The translations under genes and the position numbers were made by a program. Of a stretch of DNA of 64,000 nucleotides, positions 40,122 through 51,900 are shown in pieces (the stretch's first letter is position 1; every line of letters starts with the position of its first letter). The notes below the pieces were generated by a model, which was given only the letters and a program-made list of their open reading frames with translations, was not told the DNA's origin and made no database searches. The DNA lies in the NCBI RefSeq assembly GCF_007995085.1, contig NZ_VOQS01000003.1, positions 1,488,001 to 1,552,000 of the forward strand. The letters are read 5' to 3'. Source of the stretch: Paraburkholderia azotifigens (GTDB taxonomy: Bacteria > Pseudomonadota > Gammaproteobacteria > Burkholderiales > Burkholderiaceae).

Positions 40122-42335
40122 TCAGCCGGACTGCTCCGGGTCCGGCATCGACGTGCCCGGATCCGGCGGCAGGGCCGTCAACAGACGCGGACCGTACTGC
40201 GCGCCGGCACGCCAGCTCGCCTGCCAGTCCGCGTCGCCCGTGGGCTGCGCGGCGAGCACGACCATGCTGTGCGCGGCGACTTCCAGATCGGGCGTCGCGA
40301 GCGGCGCGGGCGGCGCCTCCGGGTCCGCCGTATCGAGCAGCACATGCCATTCCAGGTGCGGCGGAGGCGGCGTGAAACGCAGCGCCGCCGCTGCCGCATT
40401 CAACATCATCAACAATACTTCCGTTTCTCCGTTCAGCCCTGCGCCCGCGCGCCGCAGCGTGAAGGCGCGGCCCTCGGGATCCTGCCAGGCTTCGATGGTC
40501 AGCGCTTCGCCGTGCTCGTCGAACCAGCCGACGTCGTAGAGGCCCGGGAGCACCTCGCGATCGCCGAACAGGAAGCGGTTTTCGCGCAGCAGCGGATGCT
40601 GTTTTCGCAACGCGATCATGCGCGCGAAGAACATAGTCATTTTGCGCCCGTGTGGGAGCGCGGCACGTTCCCAATCTATCCAGGAAATTTCGTTATCCTG
40701 GCAATACGCGTTGTTGTTGCCGCGCTGGGTGCGGCCCATTTCGTCGCCCGCGAGCATCATCGGGGTGCCGAGCGCGACGAACAGCGTCGCGATCAGCGAA
40801 CGCGACACGCGCTCGCGCGTTTCGGCGATGGCGGGTTCGTCGGTCGGACCTTCGAGCCCCCAGTTCGAGCCGTAGTTTTCGTTGTGGCCGTCGTTGTTAT
40901 TTTCGTTGTTGATCTCGTTGTGCTTATGCGAGTACGAGACGAGATCGGAGAGCGTGAAGCCGTCGTGCGACGTGACGAAATTGATCGACGCCGTCGGCTT
41001 GCGAAAACGCCGGTTGAACAGATCCGCCGAGCCCGTCAGCCGCGCGGCGAGATCGGGCCGCATGCCTGCGTCGCCGCGCCAGAAGCGCCGCACGGAATCG
41101 CGGAAACGGTCGTTCCATTCGCTGATGCCGGGCGGATGATTGCCGAGCTGATAGCCGCCGGGGCCGATGTCCCAAGGTTCCGAGATCAGCTTGCGCTGCG
41201 ACAGAACGGGGTCTTGCCGGAGCGCATCGAAGAAGCCTGAACCGGGATCGAAACCCGAATGCTCGCGGCCGAGCGTGACGCCGAGATCGAAACGGAAGCC
41301 GTCGATGTTGAAAGCTGTCGACCAGTAACGCAGCGAGTCCATCACCATTTGCAGCACGCGCGGATGCGGCAGATTGAGCGTGTTGCCGCAACCCGTGTCG
41401 TTGATGTGATGGCGCTCGTCGCCTGGAATGAGGCGGTAATAGCTGGCATTGTCGAGTCCTCGCCACGACACGGTGGGGCCCATTTCATTGCCTTCGCATG
41501 TGTGGTTATAGACGACGTCGAGTATCACCTCGATTCCTGCCGCGTGCAGTTGACGGACGGCGATGCGCATTTCATCGAGCCGGTGCGCCGACAGGTACGA
41601 CGGCTCGGGCGCGAAGAACGCGGCCGTGTTGTAGCCCCAGTAGTTGCGCAGCCCGCGCTCGACGAGAAAGCGGTCGTTGAGGAACGCATGCACGGGCAGC
41701 AGTTCGACGGCGGTGACGCCGAGCTTCAGCAGATGCTCGATGAATTCCGGCGACGCGAGCGCCGCGAAGGTGCCGCGTTCTGGCGCGCGCAGATCCTTGC
41801 GCAACATCGATGCACCGCGCACGTGGGTTTCGTAGATGACGGTTTCGCTCCACGGCACGTTGGGGCGCGTGTCGTGCGACCAGTCGAAGGCTTCGTCGAC
41901 GACGACGCATTTGGGCATGGCGGGAGCGGAGTCGCGCCGGTCGATCGACAGGTCCATTCTGTTCGAGTGCACGCGATAGCTGAACAGCGCGTCCGACCAT
42001 CGGAATTGTCCGATGAGTTTTCGTGCATACGGGTCGAGCAGCAGCTTGTGCGGATTGAATCTGTGTCCGTGTTGGGGTTGATATGGGCCGTGGGCCCTGA
42101 AGGCGTAGACCGTGCCGGGGTGTGCGTGCGGCAGGTAGCCGTGCCATACCTCGTCGGTGCACTCCGGAAGCGCGTAGCGTTTCAGTTCTTTTCTGCCTGT
42201 CGGTTCGAAGAGGCACAACTCGATGCGTTGGGCGTTTGCCGAGAAGACGGCGAAGTTCACGCCGAGTCCGTCCCAGCTCGAGCCTAAAGGGTAGGGGTTG
42301 CCTGGCAGCAGGCGGTCTGGGAGTACGTGTGGCAT
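40122..42335 (-). CDS. glgX: glycogen debranching enzyme GlgX
   Basis: Isoamylase-type enzyme removing alpha-1,6 branches. The start at 42335 (MPHVLPDRLLPGNPYPLG) gives 737 residues. An open frame continues 28 codons upstream into A/C-rich sequence and is thought non-coding. An N-terminal CBM48 (about 10-110) precedes the barrel: VILDVVYNHTCEGNE, GFRFDLGVTLGRE (nucleophile), LISEPWDIGPGGYQLGN (acid/base) and VTSHDGFTLSDLVSYSHKHN. It lies 75 bp before treZ. Its 5' end, beside repeat copy B, is unusually G+T-rich on the plus strand. Confidence 0.96.
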   Translation of the reverse strand: MPHVLPDRLLPGNPYPLGSSWDGLGVNFAVFSANAQRIELCLFEPTGRKELKRYALPECTDEVWHGYLPHAHPGTVYAFRAHGPYQPQHGHRFNPHKLLLDPYARKLIGQFRWSDALFSYRVHSNRMDLSIDRRDSAPAMPKCVVVDEAFDWSHDTRPNVPWSETVIYETHVRGASMLRKDLRAPERGTFAALASPEFIEHLLKLGVTAVELLPVHAFLNDRFLVERGLRNYWGYNTAAFFAPEPSYLSAHRLDEMRIAVRQLHAAGIEVILDVVYNHTCEGNEMGPTVSWRGLDNASYYRLIPGDERHHINDTGCGNTLNLPHPRVLQMVMDSLRYWSTAFNIDGFRFDLGVTLGREHSGFDPGSGFFDALRQDPVLSQRKLISEPWDIGPGGYQLGNHPPGISEWNDRFRDSVRRFWRGDAGMRPDLAARLTGSADLFNRRFRKPTASINFVTSHDGFTLSDLVSYSHKHNEINNENNNDGHNENYGSNWGLEGPTDEPAIAETRERVSRSLIATLFVALGTPMMLAGDEMGRTQRGNNNAYCQDNEISWIDWERAALPHGRKMTMFFARMIALRKQHPLLRENRFLFGDREVLPGLYDVGWFDEHGEALTIEAWQDPEGRAFTLRRAGAGLNGETEVLLMMLNAAAAALRFTPPPPHLEWHVLLDTADPEAPPAPLATPDLEVAAHSMVVLAAQPTGDADWQASWRAGAQYGPRLLTALPPDPGTSMPDPEQSG

Positions 42336-42422
42336 GTTCGTTTTGCCTTCGGCCTTGGTGTTGGTTTTTCTGCTTTCGCTGGACCTGGTTATTGGCTTTC
42401 GGCGTTGTGTCTTCGTCATTCA

Positions 42423-42480
42423 CGCAAAAGAAAGCCGCTCACGCCGCTAGTCGTTGTTGTTACCCACGGGCCCCCAACAT
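42423..42480. repeat. Truncated fragment of the palindromic repeat arm
   Basis: CGCAAAAGAAAGCCGCTCAC, then CGCCGCTAG and ACGGGCCCCCAAC match, with decay, the segment just inside the left hairpin of the full elements (compare 42652-42710). This is a partial extra copy about 140 bp outside copy B, without its hairpin partner. Confidence 0.7.
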
Positions 42481-42560
42481 CACCATATTTCTCTCGATAA
42501 GCGTTTTTAGCTTACGCCCGTTGCCGGCGCTCTTCTCTTGGCTACTGGGTCAAACGCTTT

Positions 42561-43215
42561 CGCTGGCATCCGCGATTTCTTATCGGTACTTCATGCGTCG
42601 CCCCTGTGCGGGGCAGCACCTACTTTTCTTTGCAGCGGCAAAGAAAAGTAGGCAAAAGAAAGCCGCTCACCCCGCCAATCCTTGTGTTTGCCTGCGGGCC
42701 CCCCACGGGTCCCGCACTTCACACGGCAACACGCTACTCAATGCGCGTTGCCAGCGCCTTTAACACGCGCCTCACCCACTCCAGTCACCCATAGCCCAGC
42801 CAACGGCAGCGATCCGTCTGCGCCGCCCAGGTGGCAAACGGTGTGTAGGGTGTCGCACCTTACGCGTTCGCGCTCCTACGACACCAATCCCGCTTTTCAG
42901 TCCGGAGTGGTGCACTTCGATCGCGACGGCCTACACACCGTTTGCCACCTGGGCGGCGGTGGACTTACCGGTAATGCAATTCGTGACGCGGGCATCTGAA
43001 GCGGGTGATGCATACAGTTAGCACGCTGGCAACGCGCATGAGACAGTGCGTTGCCGCCGGGAGTGCGGGACCGGTTGAGGGCCCGCAGGCAATGACTAGC
43101 ATTGGCGGGGTTAGCCCGCTTTCTTTGCTTACTTTCTTTGCGGCGGCAAAGAAAGTAAGTGCCGCCCCGCACAGGGGCAACGCATGAAACAAGACAACAC
43201 ATCGCGGATGCCAGC
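42561..43215. repeat. Nested palindromic repeat element, copy B
   Basis: About 655 bp between glgB and glgX, which run in the same direction. It has the same organisation and orientation as copy A. Left hairpin 42620-42651 (CTACTTTTCTTTGC stem), right hairpin 43128-43159 (CTTACTTTCTTTGC stem). A perfect 28-bp inner inverted repeat pairs 42822-42849 with 42930-42957 around an 80-base core. Outer ends are CGCTGGCATCCGCG and its inverse. Element and flanks fill the 42336-43287 gap. Apparent ORFs across it are by-products of the repeat. Confidence 0.9.
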
Positions 43216-43216
43216 C

Positions 43217-43259
43217 AAAAGCCAAAAACCAAAAACCAAAAACCAAAACCAAAAAACCA
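43217..43259. repeat. A/C-rich short tandem repeat beside copy B
   Basis: Irregular repeats of AAAAACC (period 6-7) lie immediately right of copy B. Similar A/C tracts border copy C on its right, while G/T tracts (TTGCTG repeats at 57797-57820) border copy C on its left. Confidence 0.75.
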
Positions 43260-43287
43260 GAATGGCGACTGCGTCGCAGACAAAAAA

Positions 43288-45519
43288 TCAATCTGCCCGC
43301 AGAACAACCGTCCCCAACGGCGGCAAAACCAGAGCAGCCGACTGCGGCCGCCCATGCGCGGAAACTTCATCTGTATAGATGACACCACCGTTTCCAACAT
43401 TGGACCCGCCATAAACACCCGCATCGGTGTTCAGAACTTCGACCCACCGCCCCGCACGGGGCAACCCAACCCGATATCCATGCCGCGGCACCGGCGTAAA
43501 GTTGCACACGGTAATGAGCTCACGCCCCGCGCCATCCACCCGCCGCCAGGCGAAAACCGAATTCGCGCTGTCGTCGCCAATGATCCACTCGAACCCGCCC
43601 GGCTCCGTATCGAGCCGGTGCAACGCGGGTTCTTCGCGATACAGCCGGTTCAGATCACGCACCAGCCGCTGCACGCCGTGATGCAAGTCGTCGTCGAGCA
43701 GATGCCAGTGCGGCGATCCATCGTGATCGAACTCGGCCATCTGCCCGAACTCGCCGCCCATGAACATCAGCTTCTTGCCCGGATGCGTCCACATGAACGC
43801 GAAGTACGCGCGCAGATTCGCAAACTTCTGCCAGCGGTCGCCCGGCATCTTGCCAAGCAGTGAACCCTTTCCATGCACGACTTCATCGTGCGACAAAGGC
43901 AACACGAATTTCTCGGAATAGGCATACACCATCGCGAACGTCATGTTGTGGTGATGCCATTGCCGATACACCGGGTCTTCATGCATGTAGTGCAGCGTGT
44001 CGTGCATCCAGCCCATGTTCCACTTGAACTGGAAGCCCAGCCCGCCGTCCTCGGTACGCGCCGTCACGCCGGGCCATGCCGTCGACTCCTCCGCGATCGT
44101 GATCGCGCCATGCACGTCGGGCATGTGCTGCACTTCGTGATTCAGACGCTTCAGAAACGCAATCGATTCGAGATTCTCGCGGCCGCCGTAAATGTTCGGC
44201 ACCCACTCGCCCGCCGCACGCGAATAGTCGCGATAGAGCATCGACGCCACGGCATCCACGCGCAAACCGTCGACGTGATAGCGCTTCAACCAGGCCAGCG
44301 CCGACGCGATCAGGAACGCGCTCACCTCGTTGCGACCGAGGTTGTAGATCATCGTGTTCCAGTCCTGGTGATAGCCCTCGCGAGGATCGGCGTGTTCATA
44401 GAGCGGCGTGCCGTCGAACTCGACCAGCCCATGCGAATCGTTCGGAAAGTGCGCGGGCACCCAGTCCAGGATCACGCCGAGTCCCGCCTCGTGCGCGCGG
44501 TTCACGAAGCCCGCGAACTGCTCCGGCGTGCCGAAGCGCGCGGACGGTGCGAATTGCGACAGCGGCTGATAGCCCCACGATCCGCCGAACGGATGCTCGG
44601 CAATGGGCATGAACTCGATGTGCGTGAAGCCCATTTCCTTTGCATACGGAATCAGCCGGTCCGCGAGTTCAGACCAGTTCAAGCCGCGATGCCCTTCCTC
44701 CGCGATGCGCAACCAGGATTCGGCATGCACCTCGTAAATCGAAATCGCCGATTGCGATGTCTGTTTGCCGGCGCGCGTCTGCATCCAGTCGCCGTCCGTC
44801 CACGCAAAATGCTCGACGTCGTCGACATGCGCGACGATGGAAGCCGTCGCGGGCGGCTTCTCCGTTTGCATCGCGCACGGGTCGGCCTTGAGCGGTAAAG
44901 GATGACCGTCGCGCGTCAGCATCTCGTACTTGTAGCGCGTGCCCGCGCCGATGCGCGGCACGAACAGTTCCCACACGCCTGCCTGATGACGCAGGCGCAT
45001 CGGATGCCGGCGGCCGTCCCACGAGTTGAAGTCGCCCACCACCGACACGCGGCGCGCATTCGGCGCCCACACCACGAAGCGCACGCCCGGTACGCCATCC
45101 ATCGTGAAAGGCCGTGAGCCAAGACATTCGAGCACCGCATACGGATCGCCCCATGCGACGCGCTGCAAGGGCTCGTCGTCGAGCACCGGGCCGAACGAAT
45201 ACGTGTCTTCGATCTCCTGAACGGCGCCATGCCAGTCGATCCGCAAGCGATACGGCACGGCTTCGCTCACGGGCCCCGCGAACAGGCCGCCTGCATGCAG
45301 CTGTTCCAGTTCGCCGAGCAGCCGGCCATTGTCGCGCGCGATCACCGAGACGCGCGCCGCATTCGGCAGCATCACGCGCACGACGGGACCGCTGTGGGTC
45401 TCGTGCATGCCCAGTTGCGAAAACGGATCGTGATGGCGGGCATCGACGAGCGCATCCAGGTCCACGCGATTCAGACCGGCAGCTCCAAGTTGAACGTTGT
45501 GTTGCTCACTCATAGTCAC
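43288..45519 (-). CDS. glgB: 1,4-alpha-glucan branching enzyme
   Basis: Makes alpha-1,6 branches in glycogen. Its 743 residues start at ATG 45519, which lies inside the last codons of the treS-maltokinase gene (14-bp overlap). Domain order: N1 domain (about 15-110), CBM48 (about 125-215), GH13 barrel, C-terminal beta domain. Motifs: [33 protein letters not shown] (nucleophile), [13 protein letters not shown] (acid/base) and [15 protein letters not shown]. It provides the branching step of the GlgE pathway. Its 3' end borders repeat copy B and is A+C-rich on the plus strand. Confidence 0.97.
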   Translation of the reverse strand: MTMSEQHNVQLGAAGLNRVDLDALVDARHHDPFSQLGMHETHSGPVVRVMLPNAARVSVIARDNGRLLGELEQLHAGGLFAGPVSEAVPYRLRIDWHGAVQEIEDTYSFGPVLDDEPLQRVAWGDPYAVLECLGSRPFTMDGVPGVRFVVWAPNARRVSVVGDFNSWDGRRHPMRLRHQAGVWELFVPRIGAGTRYKYEMLTRDGHPLPLKADPCAMQTEKPPATASIVAHVDDVEHFAWTDGDWMQTRAGKQTSQSAISIYEVHAESWLRIAEEGHRGLNWSELADRLIPYAKEMGFTHIEFMPIAEHPFGGSWGYQPLSQFAPSARFGTPEQFAGFVNRAHEAGLGVILDWVPAHFPNDSHGLVEFDGTPLYEHADPREGYHQDWNTMIYNLGRNEVSAFLIASALAWLKRYHVDGLRVDAVASMLYRDYSRAAGEWVPNIYGGRENLESIAFLKRLNHEVQHMPDVHGAITIAEESTAWPGVTARTEDGGLGFQFKWNMGWMHDTLHYMHEDPVYRQWHHHNMTFAMVYAYSEKFVLPLSHDEVVHGKGSLLGKMPGDRWQKFANLRAYFAFMWTHPGKKLMFMGGEFGQMAEFDHDGSPHWHLLDDDLHHGVQRLVRDLNRLYREEPALHRLDTEPGGFEWIIGDDSANSVFAWRRVDGAGRELITVCNFTPVPRHGYRVGLPRAGRWVEVLNTDAGVYGGSNVGNGGVIYTDEVSAHGRPQSAALVLPPLGTVVLRAD

Positions 45520-48500
45520 CCTCTGATCCTTCAGGAGGCGTCGAAGCAGCCGACGGCGAATGCGGCCCTGCGCCCGTGTCGCCGAGCAGGCGGCTCGTCA
45601 GCGCGGCGAGTCCGCGCACCGGCAAGCTGAGCCACGTCGGGCGATTGGCTGCCTCATAGCGGATTTCATAGGCGGCCTTCTCGATCAGGAACAGATCGAG
45701 CAACGCCTGTTCGTGTTCCGGCGCAACGAGCGGCTGCGCGGCGGCCTGCGTCGCGGCGCGGTACTCGTCGAGAAACGCTTCGGCGGCGGCGGCGCGGAAG
45801 CGTTCGAACAGCACGCGCTTGCGGTCGGCCGTCATTTGCGGCGCGGCTTCCATCGTCGATTGCGCGGCTGCGCTCGCATACGACAGCGAACGCAGCAGCC
45901 CCGCGACGTCGCGCAACGGGCTCGACTTCGCGCGCCGCTCTTCGAGTTCGCGAGCGGGCTCGCCTTCGAAGTCGATCAGGAATGCGTCGCCTTGCGATAC
46001 CAGCACCTGGCCCAGATGGAAGTCGCCGTGAATGCGCGTGCGCAGCGCATGCGCATCGGGCGTCACGAGGTTCGACACCGCTTCGACCAGCCTGGCCTTG
46101 CGATCGAGAATGCTGTGGCCGAGCAGCGCCGCGTCCTCGCCGAGGTGATCGACGTTCTTCTGGAGCAGGTCGAGCGCGGTCGCGAGCAGCTTCTGCGTGC
46201 CGTCGATCCACGCCTGAACCTGCTGTGCGTCGGCAGGCTCGGGATTGAACGCGGGGTTGTCGGACGGCGTCGCGAGCGCGACGTGCAGCTCGCCGAGCCG
46301 CTTGCCGATGGTGCCCATGTACGACGCGTAGCCTTCGATCGCCTCCTCCTCGTTCACGCGGTCCTGATTCTGCTGGTTCGCGTCGGCGCCGCCGTCCATC
46401 ACGAGCGCGAGTTCGTCGATCGAACGGCGCAGCGTGTCGAGCGCCCAGTTCCACGCGTCGCCCTGGTTGTCGACGAAGCCTTGCAGGATGCACAGCGTAT
46501 GCGGCACGTTATCCGGATCGACGCGCACCACTTCGCCGACCAGCGGCGCCGTGTTCGCGTAATTGAGCTGCGTCAGATAGCGGGTCATTTCCGCTTCCGG
46601 ATGCACGCCTTTCAGCAGGCGCCTCACGAGTTTCAGCACCACCTTGTCGGCGATCACGAGCGAGCTGTTGCTCTGTTCCGCCGCGAGCCAGCGGATTTCG
46701 GGCTGATCGCCCAGTTCGAGTTCGGCGAAACGGTCGGTCGGAATGAACTGGATCGTGCTTTTCTGCACGGTCGGCACGGAGGCGCGCTCGCGCAGCTTGC
46801 GCAACGTGCCGTATGCGAATTGCGGCAGCGCGAACGCGTCCGTCAGATGGCCGACGGTGCGGCCGCGGCGCACGCGCGCAAGCGCGAGCTGCATGAAGAG
46901 CGGCGTGGTCGTATCGGCGCCCCACGTGATCGCGATGGGCAATACGTAGCGTTCGGTGTGGTCGCCGACATCCGCTTCGATTTCCGTGAATGCGAAGCCT
47001 GCTTCGGGGATCGTCGTGAGCGCGGCGAGCCGCACGGCGTGCATCTTCTGATCCTTCGATGCGAACCAGCGGCGGCGTCCCAGCCAGGACGGCAACACTT
47101 CCGATTCGAGCAGCCGCACGTTCTCCGGCGTCGGCCCTGACTGGCCTTCGCGGATCACGATGGTCACGAAATCGGGCAGCGGCTCGGACGGCGGCTGGCT
47201 CCATGTCGGACGGCTCTGGCCTTCGCAAAGAAGGAACCACAGGAAGCCGTACGGCGGGAACGTCAGCAGATAGGTCAACTGGCCGATGCGCGGGAACACG
47301 GAATCCGCCGTCATTTCGATCGGTGTCGCGCCGTTGAATTCGGACAGGTCGAGTTCGACCGCCTGCGGTGCGCGCGACAGGTTCGCGACGCACAGGATGG
47401 GCGGCTCACCGGGCAGTTCGCGCAGATACGCGAGAATCTTGCGATTGTTCGGCTTCAGGAAACGGATCGTGCCGCGTCCGAACGTGTGTTTCGAGCGGCG
47501 CGTCGCGAGCATGCGGCGCGTCCAGTTCAGCAGCGAATGCGGGTCGCGGTTCTGTGCTTCGACGTTGACGGCGTCGAAGCCGTACAGCGCGCCCATCACG
47601 GGCGGCAGCACGAGCTGTTCGGGATCGGCGCGCGAGAAGCCGCCGTTTCTGTCAGACGACCACTGCATCGGCGTGCGCACGCCGTCGCGATCGCCGAGGT
47701 GAATGTTGTCGCCCATGCCGAGTTCGTCGCCGTAATAGATGACGGGCGTGCCCGGCATCGACAGCAGCAGCGAATTGATCAGCTCGATGCGGCGGCGGTC
47801 GCGTTCCATCAGCGGCGCGAGACGCCGGCGGATGCCGAGATTCAGGCGCGCACGGCGGTCGCTCGCATAGGTGTTCCATAAGTAATCGCGCTCGGAGTCG
47901 GTGACCATTTCGAGCGTGAGTTCATCGTGATTGCGCAGGAAGATCGCCCACTGGTTCGTTTCGGCGAGATCCGGTGTCTGCTTCATGATGTCGGTGATCG
48001 GGAAGCGGTCTTCGCTCGCGATCGACATGTAGATGCGCGGCATCAGCGGGAAGTGGAACGCCATATGGCATTCGTCTTCGTTGCCGAAGTATTCCTGCAC
48101 GTCTTCCGGCCACTGGTTCGCTTCAGCGAGCAGCATCCGGTTCGGATACTCGGCGTCGATGGTCGCGCGGATCTTCTTCAGAATGGCGTGCGTTTCGGGC
48201 AGGTTCTCGTTGTTCGTGCCTTCGCGTTCGACGAGATACGGCACGGCATCCAGCCGCAGACCGTCGATGCCCAGATCGAGCCAGAAGCGCATCACCTGCA
48301 GCACTTCGCGCATCACCGCAGGGTTGTCGAAATTCAGGTCGGGCTGGTGCGCATAGAAGCGGTGCCAGAAGTACTGGCCCGCGACGGGATCGTGCGTCCA
48401 GTTCGACGGCTCCGTGTCGATGAAGATGATGCGCGTCTGCTCGTACTTCTTGTCCGTGTCCGACCACACGTAGTAGTTGCGATGATTCGAGCCGGGCTTC

Positions 48501-48967
48501 GCGCGGCGCGCCCGCTGGAACCACGGATGCTGGTCCGACGTGTGGTTGATGACGAGTTCGGTGATCACGCGCAGCCCGCGCGCGTGCGCTTCCTGAATGA
48601 AGCGCTTGACGTCGGCGATCGTGCCGTAGTCGGGATGCACGTTGCGATAGTCGGCGATGTCGTATCCGTCGTCGCGGCGCGGCGATGGATAGAACGGCAG
48701 CAGCCAGATCGCGCTCACGCCCAGTTCCGCGATGTAGTCGAGCTTCGCGATCAGGCCGGGGAAATCGCCGACGCCGTCGTTGTTCGCATCGAAGAACGAC
48801 TTGATGTGCACCTGATAGATGATCGCGTCCTTGTACCAGAGCGGATCGTCGGAGAGCGTCGACACCTTGCCGCGCCGCGCCGCGTGCGGTTTGGATGGCG
48901 CGGCTTCCGCCGTCGTGTCGGTGATATGGGCCTGCGACGTGCTTTCTGCGGAATCGTCACGTTTCAT
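45506..48967 (-). CDS. treS: trehalose synthase / maltokinase fusion
   Basis: 1153-residue bifunctional protein. The N-terminal GH13 half (about 40-590) isomerises trehalose and maltose: [18 protein letters not shown] (nucleophile), [19 protein letters not shown] (acid/base), [14 protein letters not shown] (Asp). The C-terminal half (about 640-1120) is a maltokinase (Pep2/Mak fold) with [20 protein letters not shown] at its start and kinase-like catalytic [20 protein letters not shown] followed by DFEGEP. It converts trehalose to maltose-1-phosphate for GlgE. The fusion is known in many proteobacteria. The start overlaps the glgE stop as ATGA, and its 3' end overlaps glgB. Confidence 0.97.
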   Translation of the reverse strand: MKRDDSAESTSQAHITDTTAEAAPSKPHAARRGKVSTLSDDPLWYKDAIIYQVHIKSFFDANNDGVGDFPGLIAKLDYIAELGVSAIWLLPFYPSPRRDDGYDIADYRNVHPDYGTIADVKRFIQEAHARGLRVITELVINHTSDQHPWFQRARRAKPGSNHRNYYVWSDTDKKYEQTRIIFIDTEPSNWTHDPVAGQYFWHRFYAHQPDLNFDNPAVMREVLQVMRFWLDLGIDGLRLDAVPYLVEREGTNNENLPETHAILKKIRATIDAEYPNRMLLAEANQWPEDVQEYFGNEDECHMAFHFPLMPRIYMSIASEDRFPITDIMKQTPDLAETNQWAIFLRNHDELTLEMVTDSERDYLWNTYASDRRARLNLGIRRRLAPLMERDRRRIELINSLLLSMPGTPVIYYGDELGMGDNIHLGDRDGVRTPMQWSSDRNGGFSRADPEQLVLPPVMGALYGFDAVNVEAQNRDPHSLLNWTRRMLATRRSKHTFGRGTIRFLKPNNRKILAYLRELPGEPPILCVANLSRAPQAVELDLSEFNGATPIEMTADSVFPRIGQLTYLLTFPPYGFLWFLLCEGQSRPTWSQPPSEPLPDFVTIVIREGQSGPTPENVRLLESEVLPSWLGRRRWFASKDQKMHAVRLAALTTIPEAGFAFTEIEADVGDHTERYVLPIAITWGADTTTPLFMQLALARVRRGRTVGHLTDAFALPQFAYGTLRKLRERASVPTVQKSTIQFIPTDRFAELELGDQPEIRWLAAEQSNSSLVIADKVVLKLVRRLLKGVHPEAEMTRYLTQLNYANTAPLVGEVVRVDPDNVPHTLCILQGFVDNQGDAWNWALDTLRRSIDELALVMDGGADANQQNQDRVNEEEAIEGYASYMGTIGKRLGELHVALATPSDNPAFNPEPADAQQVQAWIDGTQKLLATALDLLQKNVDHLGEDAALLGHSILDRKARLVEAVSNLVTPDAHALRTRIHGDFHLGQVLVSQGDAFLIDFEGEPARELEERRAKSSPLRDVAGLLRSLSYASAAAQSTMEAAPQMTADRKRVLFERFRAAAAEAFLDEYRAATQAAAQPLVAPEHEQALLDLFLIEKAAYEIRYEAANRPTWLSLPVRGLAALTSRLLGDTGAGPHSPSAASTPPEGSEGDYE

Positions 48968-51900
48968 ATCGCACCTTCATTGAATGTCGTGTCATGAGCG
49001 GCCCGATGCGCTTCTGCTTCGTCGGGAACGGTCTCGCGCGGCAGGCCGCCCGCGGGCGCGATGCGCCAGATCGCGAACGGCCGCGTGCCGGGATCGAGCC
49101 GCACGTGTTGCCATCGGCCCTGCCATTGAAACTGCTCGCCCGTCACCTGGTCGGTCACGTCGATGGTGCCGTGATCGTGCACGCCCCAGCGGTTGAAGGT
49201 CGACCACGACAACTCGATATCCGCGCCCTGCTCGTTGTACGGATCGAGATTGATCGCGACGACGATCACGTTGTCGCGCGCTTCCGTGGCCTTTTCGAAG
49301 AACAGGATGTGGTCGTTGTGCGCGGGCAGGAACGTGAGATTCAGATGCGTGTGCAGCGCCGGATTCGTGCGGCGGATGCGGTTCAGCGCCGTGATCTCGC
49401 GCACGATGTTGCCGGGCCGGTTCCAGTCCCACGCGCGGATCTGATACTTCTCCGAATCCAGATACTCTTCGCTGTTCGGCAGCGCGGCGGCTTCGCACAG
49501 TTCGAAGCCGCTATACGCGCCCCACAGGCCCGACAGCATCGTCGCGAGCGCCGCGCGGATCAGAAAGCCCGGGCGCCCTTGTGCCTGCAAATGACGCGGG
49601 TTGATGTCCGGCGTGTTGACGAAGAAGTTCGGCCGGAAGAAATCGCGCAGATTGCTCTGCGTGAGTTCCGTCAGATACTCGGTGAAGTCGCGCTTCGACT
49701 CGCGCCATGTGAAGTACGTGTACGACTGCGAGAAGCCGAGCTTCGCGAGCCGCGCCATCACGCGCGGACGCGTGAACGCCTCCGAGAGAAAGATCACGTC
49801 GGGATGGCGCGCGCGCACGTCGTTGATCATCCACTCCCAGAACGGAAAGGGCTTCGTGTGCGGATTGTCGACGCGGAAAATGCGCACGCCGGCATCGATC
49901 CAGAACAGGATCACGTCGCGCAGCGAGATCCACAATTCGGGCTTGGCGTCGCGCGCATAGAAGTCCGGATTCACGATGTCCTGATACTTCTTCGGCGGAT
50001 TCTCCGCGTAGCGCAGCGTGCCGTCGGGACGCCATGCAAACCACGTGGGATGCTTCTTCAGCCACGGATGATCGGGCGAACATTGAATCGCGAAGTCGAG
50101 CGCGATTTCGAGGCCGTGATCGTGCGCGGCGGCGAGCATGCGCTTGAAGTCGTCGAGCGTGCCGAGCTGCGGATGCACGGCGTCGTGGCCGCCCGCTTCG
50201 CCGCCGATCGCGTACGGGCTGCCCACGTCGTCCGGTCCCGCCGTGAGCGTGTTGTTGCGGCCCTTGCGGTTGGCGATGCCGATGGGATGAATCGGCGGGA
50301 AGTACAGCACGTCGAAACCCATGTCGCGGATGCGCGGCAGTTTGGCCGTAACGTCGTCGAAGGTGCCGTGCCGATGCTCGTCGTCGCTCATCGAGCGCGG
50401 GAATATCTCATACCAGCTGCCGAAGCGCGCGCCCGCGCGTTCGGCGTCGATGCGATACACGACGGGATCGCGCGACAGTCCCGGCCGATGGCGCGCGGCT
50501 GCAAACGCCTCTGCTGTGGTCGGCGCGAGCACGATCGCGAGACGCTCGCCCGTGTCGGCTTTCATGAACTCCTTGACGATCGCATCGAGCTGCTGCGGCT
50601 GCGAGCCTTCCGCTGTTTCCGCTTCGGCGAGCGCGAGCGCGAACAGATGCTTCGCTTCCTCGACTTCGAGATCGACGGATTGATCGGCCTTCAGCTTCTT
50701 CTGCATGTGATCGACGAGCGACGCGAAATCGTCGCGCCACGCGATCACCGTGAACTCGTGACGCCCGAGGCGTTCGAGCGGAATGCGCGCCTCCCAGATG
50801 TCGTTGCCGGCGGGTTGCGCGGGCGTCATCGGCGACTCGTGCCATGCGGTTTCGTCGGCGGCGCGCCAGATCACGGCGGCCGCGATCTTGTCGTGGCCTT
50901 CCGCGAACACGGCGGCCGTCACATGCGCGCGTTCGCCGACGATGCGCTTGGCGGGAAAGCGCCCGTGATCGACGGCAGGCGACACGCTTTCGATCGCCAC
51001 GCGCGACGTCGCAATCGCGTCGAGCACGCTCTTGTGTCCCGAGGTCTTCGTGTTCTGCCTGTCGATGGGCGGCGCAAGCACGACGGGCTTTTCGGCGACC
51101 GCGCGGAACAGACGGCACGCGCCCGGCGGCAGCGTGAACGCGGCGAGCGGCTGCGGCGCGCTGCGTGTCTCGGTGCCGAGCGGCACGAAGCGCGTGAAGC
51201 CGCCCGGCACGCCGTCGAGAAAGCGCGCGGGATCGATGCGCACGGGCGTGCCGAGTTCGGGATTGGTCGCGATCAGCACGGCTTCGCCTGCATCGCGCAG
51301 ATCCCGTTCGTCGCCTCGCAGCAGCAGCGCGGCATGCGTGTCGGGGCCGGACAGCGAGCGCAGTTCGCCGTTCGTTTGCAAGGACCATGTATCGCGCGCG
51401 ATGGCATTCGCGTGGCGCACGCGCTCGGCGAGATCGAAGCGCGCCGAGTCGCGCAGGCTCGCGTAGCGGCCGGCGTCGCCGAGCGTATGGGAGATCGGTT
51501 CGGCAATGCCGTATTCGAAGCCCATCGGCATCAGCCAGCCGGTGCCCGTCGAGACGGCCGTCAGCAGCGCGCGGCGATACGCGCGCTCGACGATGGCCGA
51601 GTCGTGCACGTGTTCGAGGTCCGCCGCGAGGCGGGTGCCGTACGGCGCCTCGGGAAAGGCGATGGGCGAGCCGGCGCGCATCAGTACGGCGTGTTCGTCG
51701 AGCATCCACGGCGCGCGGAAGTCCCACCAGCGCGATGACGAGAACACGGCGTCGAAGCCCACGCTTTCGAGCGCGGCGATGTCCGAGCGGATCAGGCCCG
51801 GCGTGGCGGCGAGAAAGCGCGTCGACGGATGGCGCGACGCACGCACGGCGCCCAGCAGACGCCGCCATGCGAACACGGGCACGCGATGCGGCGAATCGAA

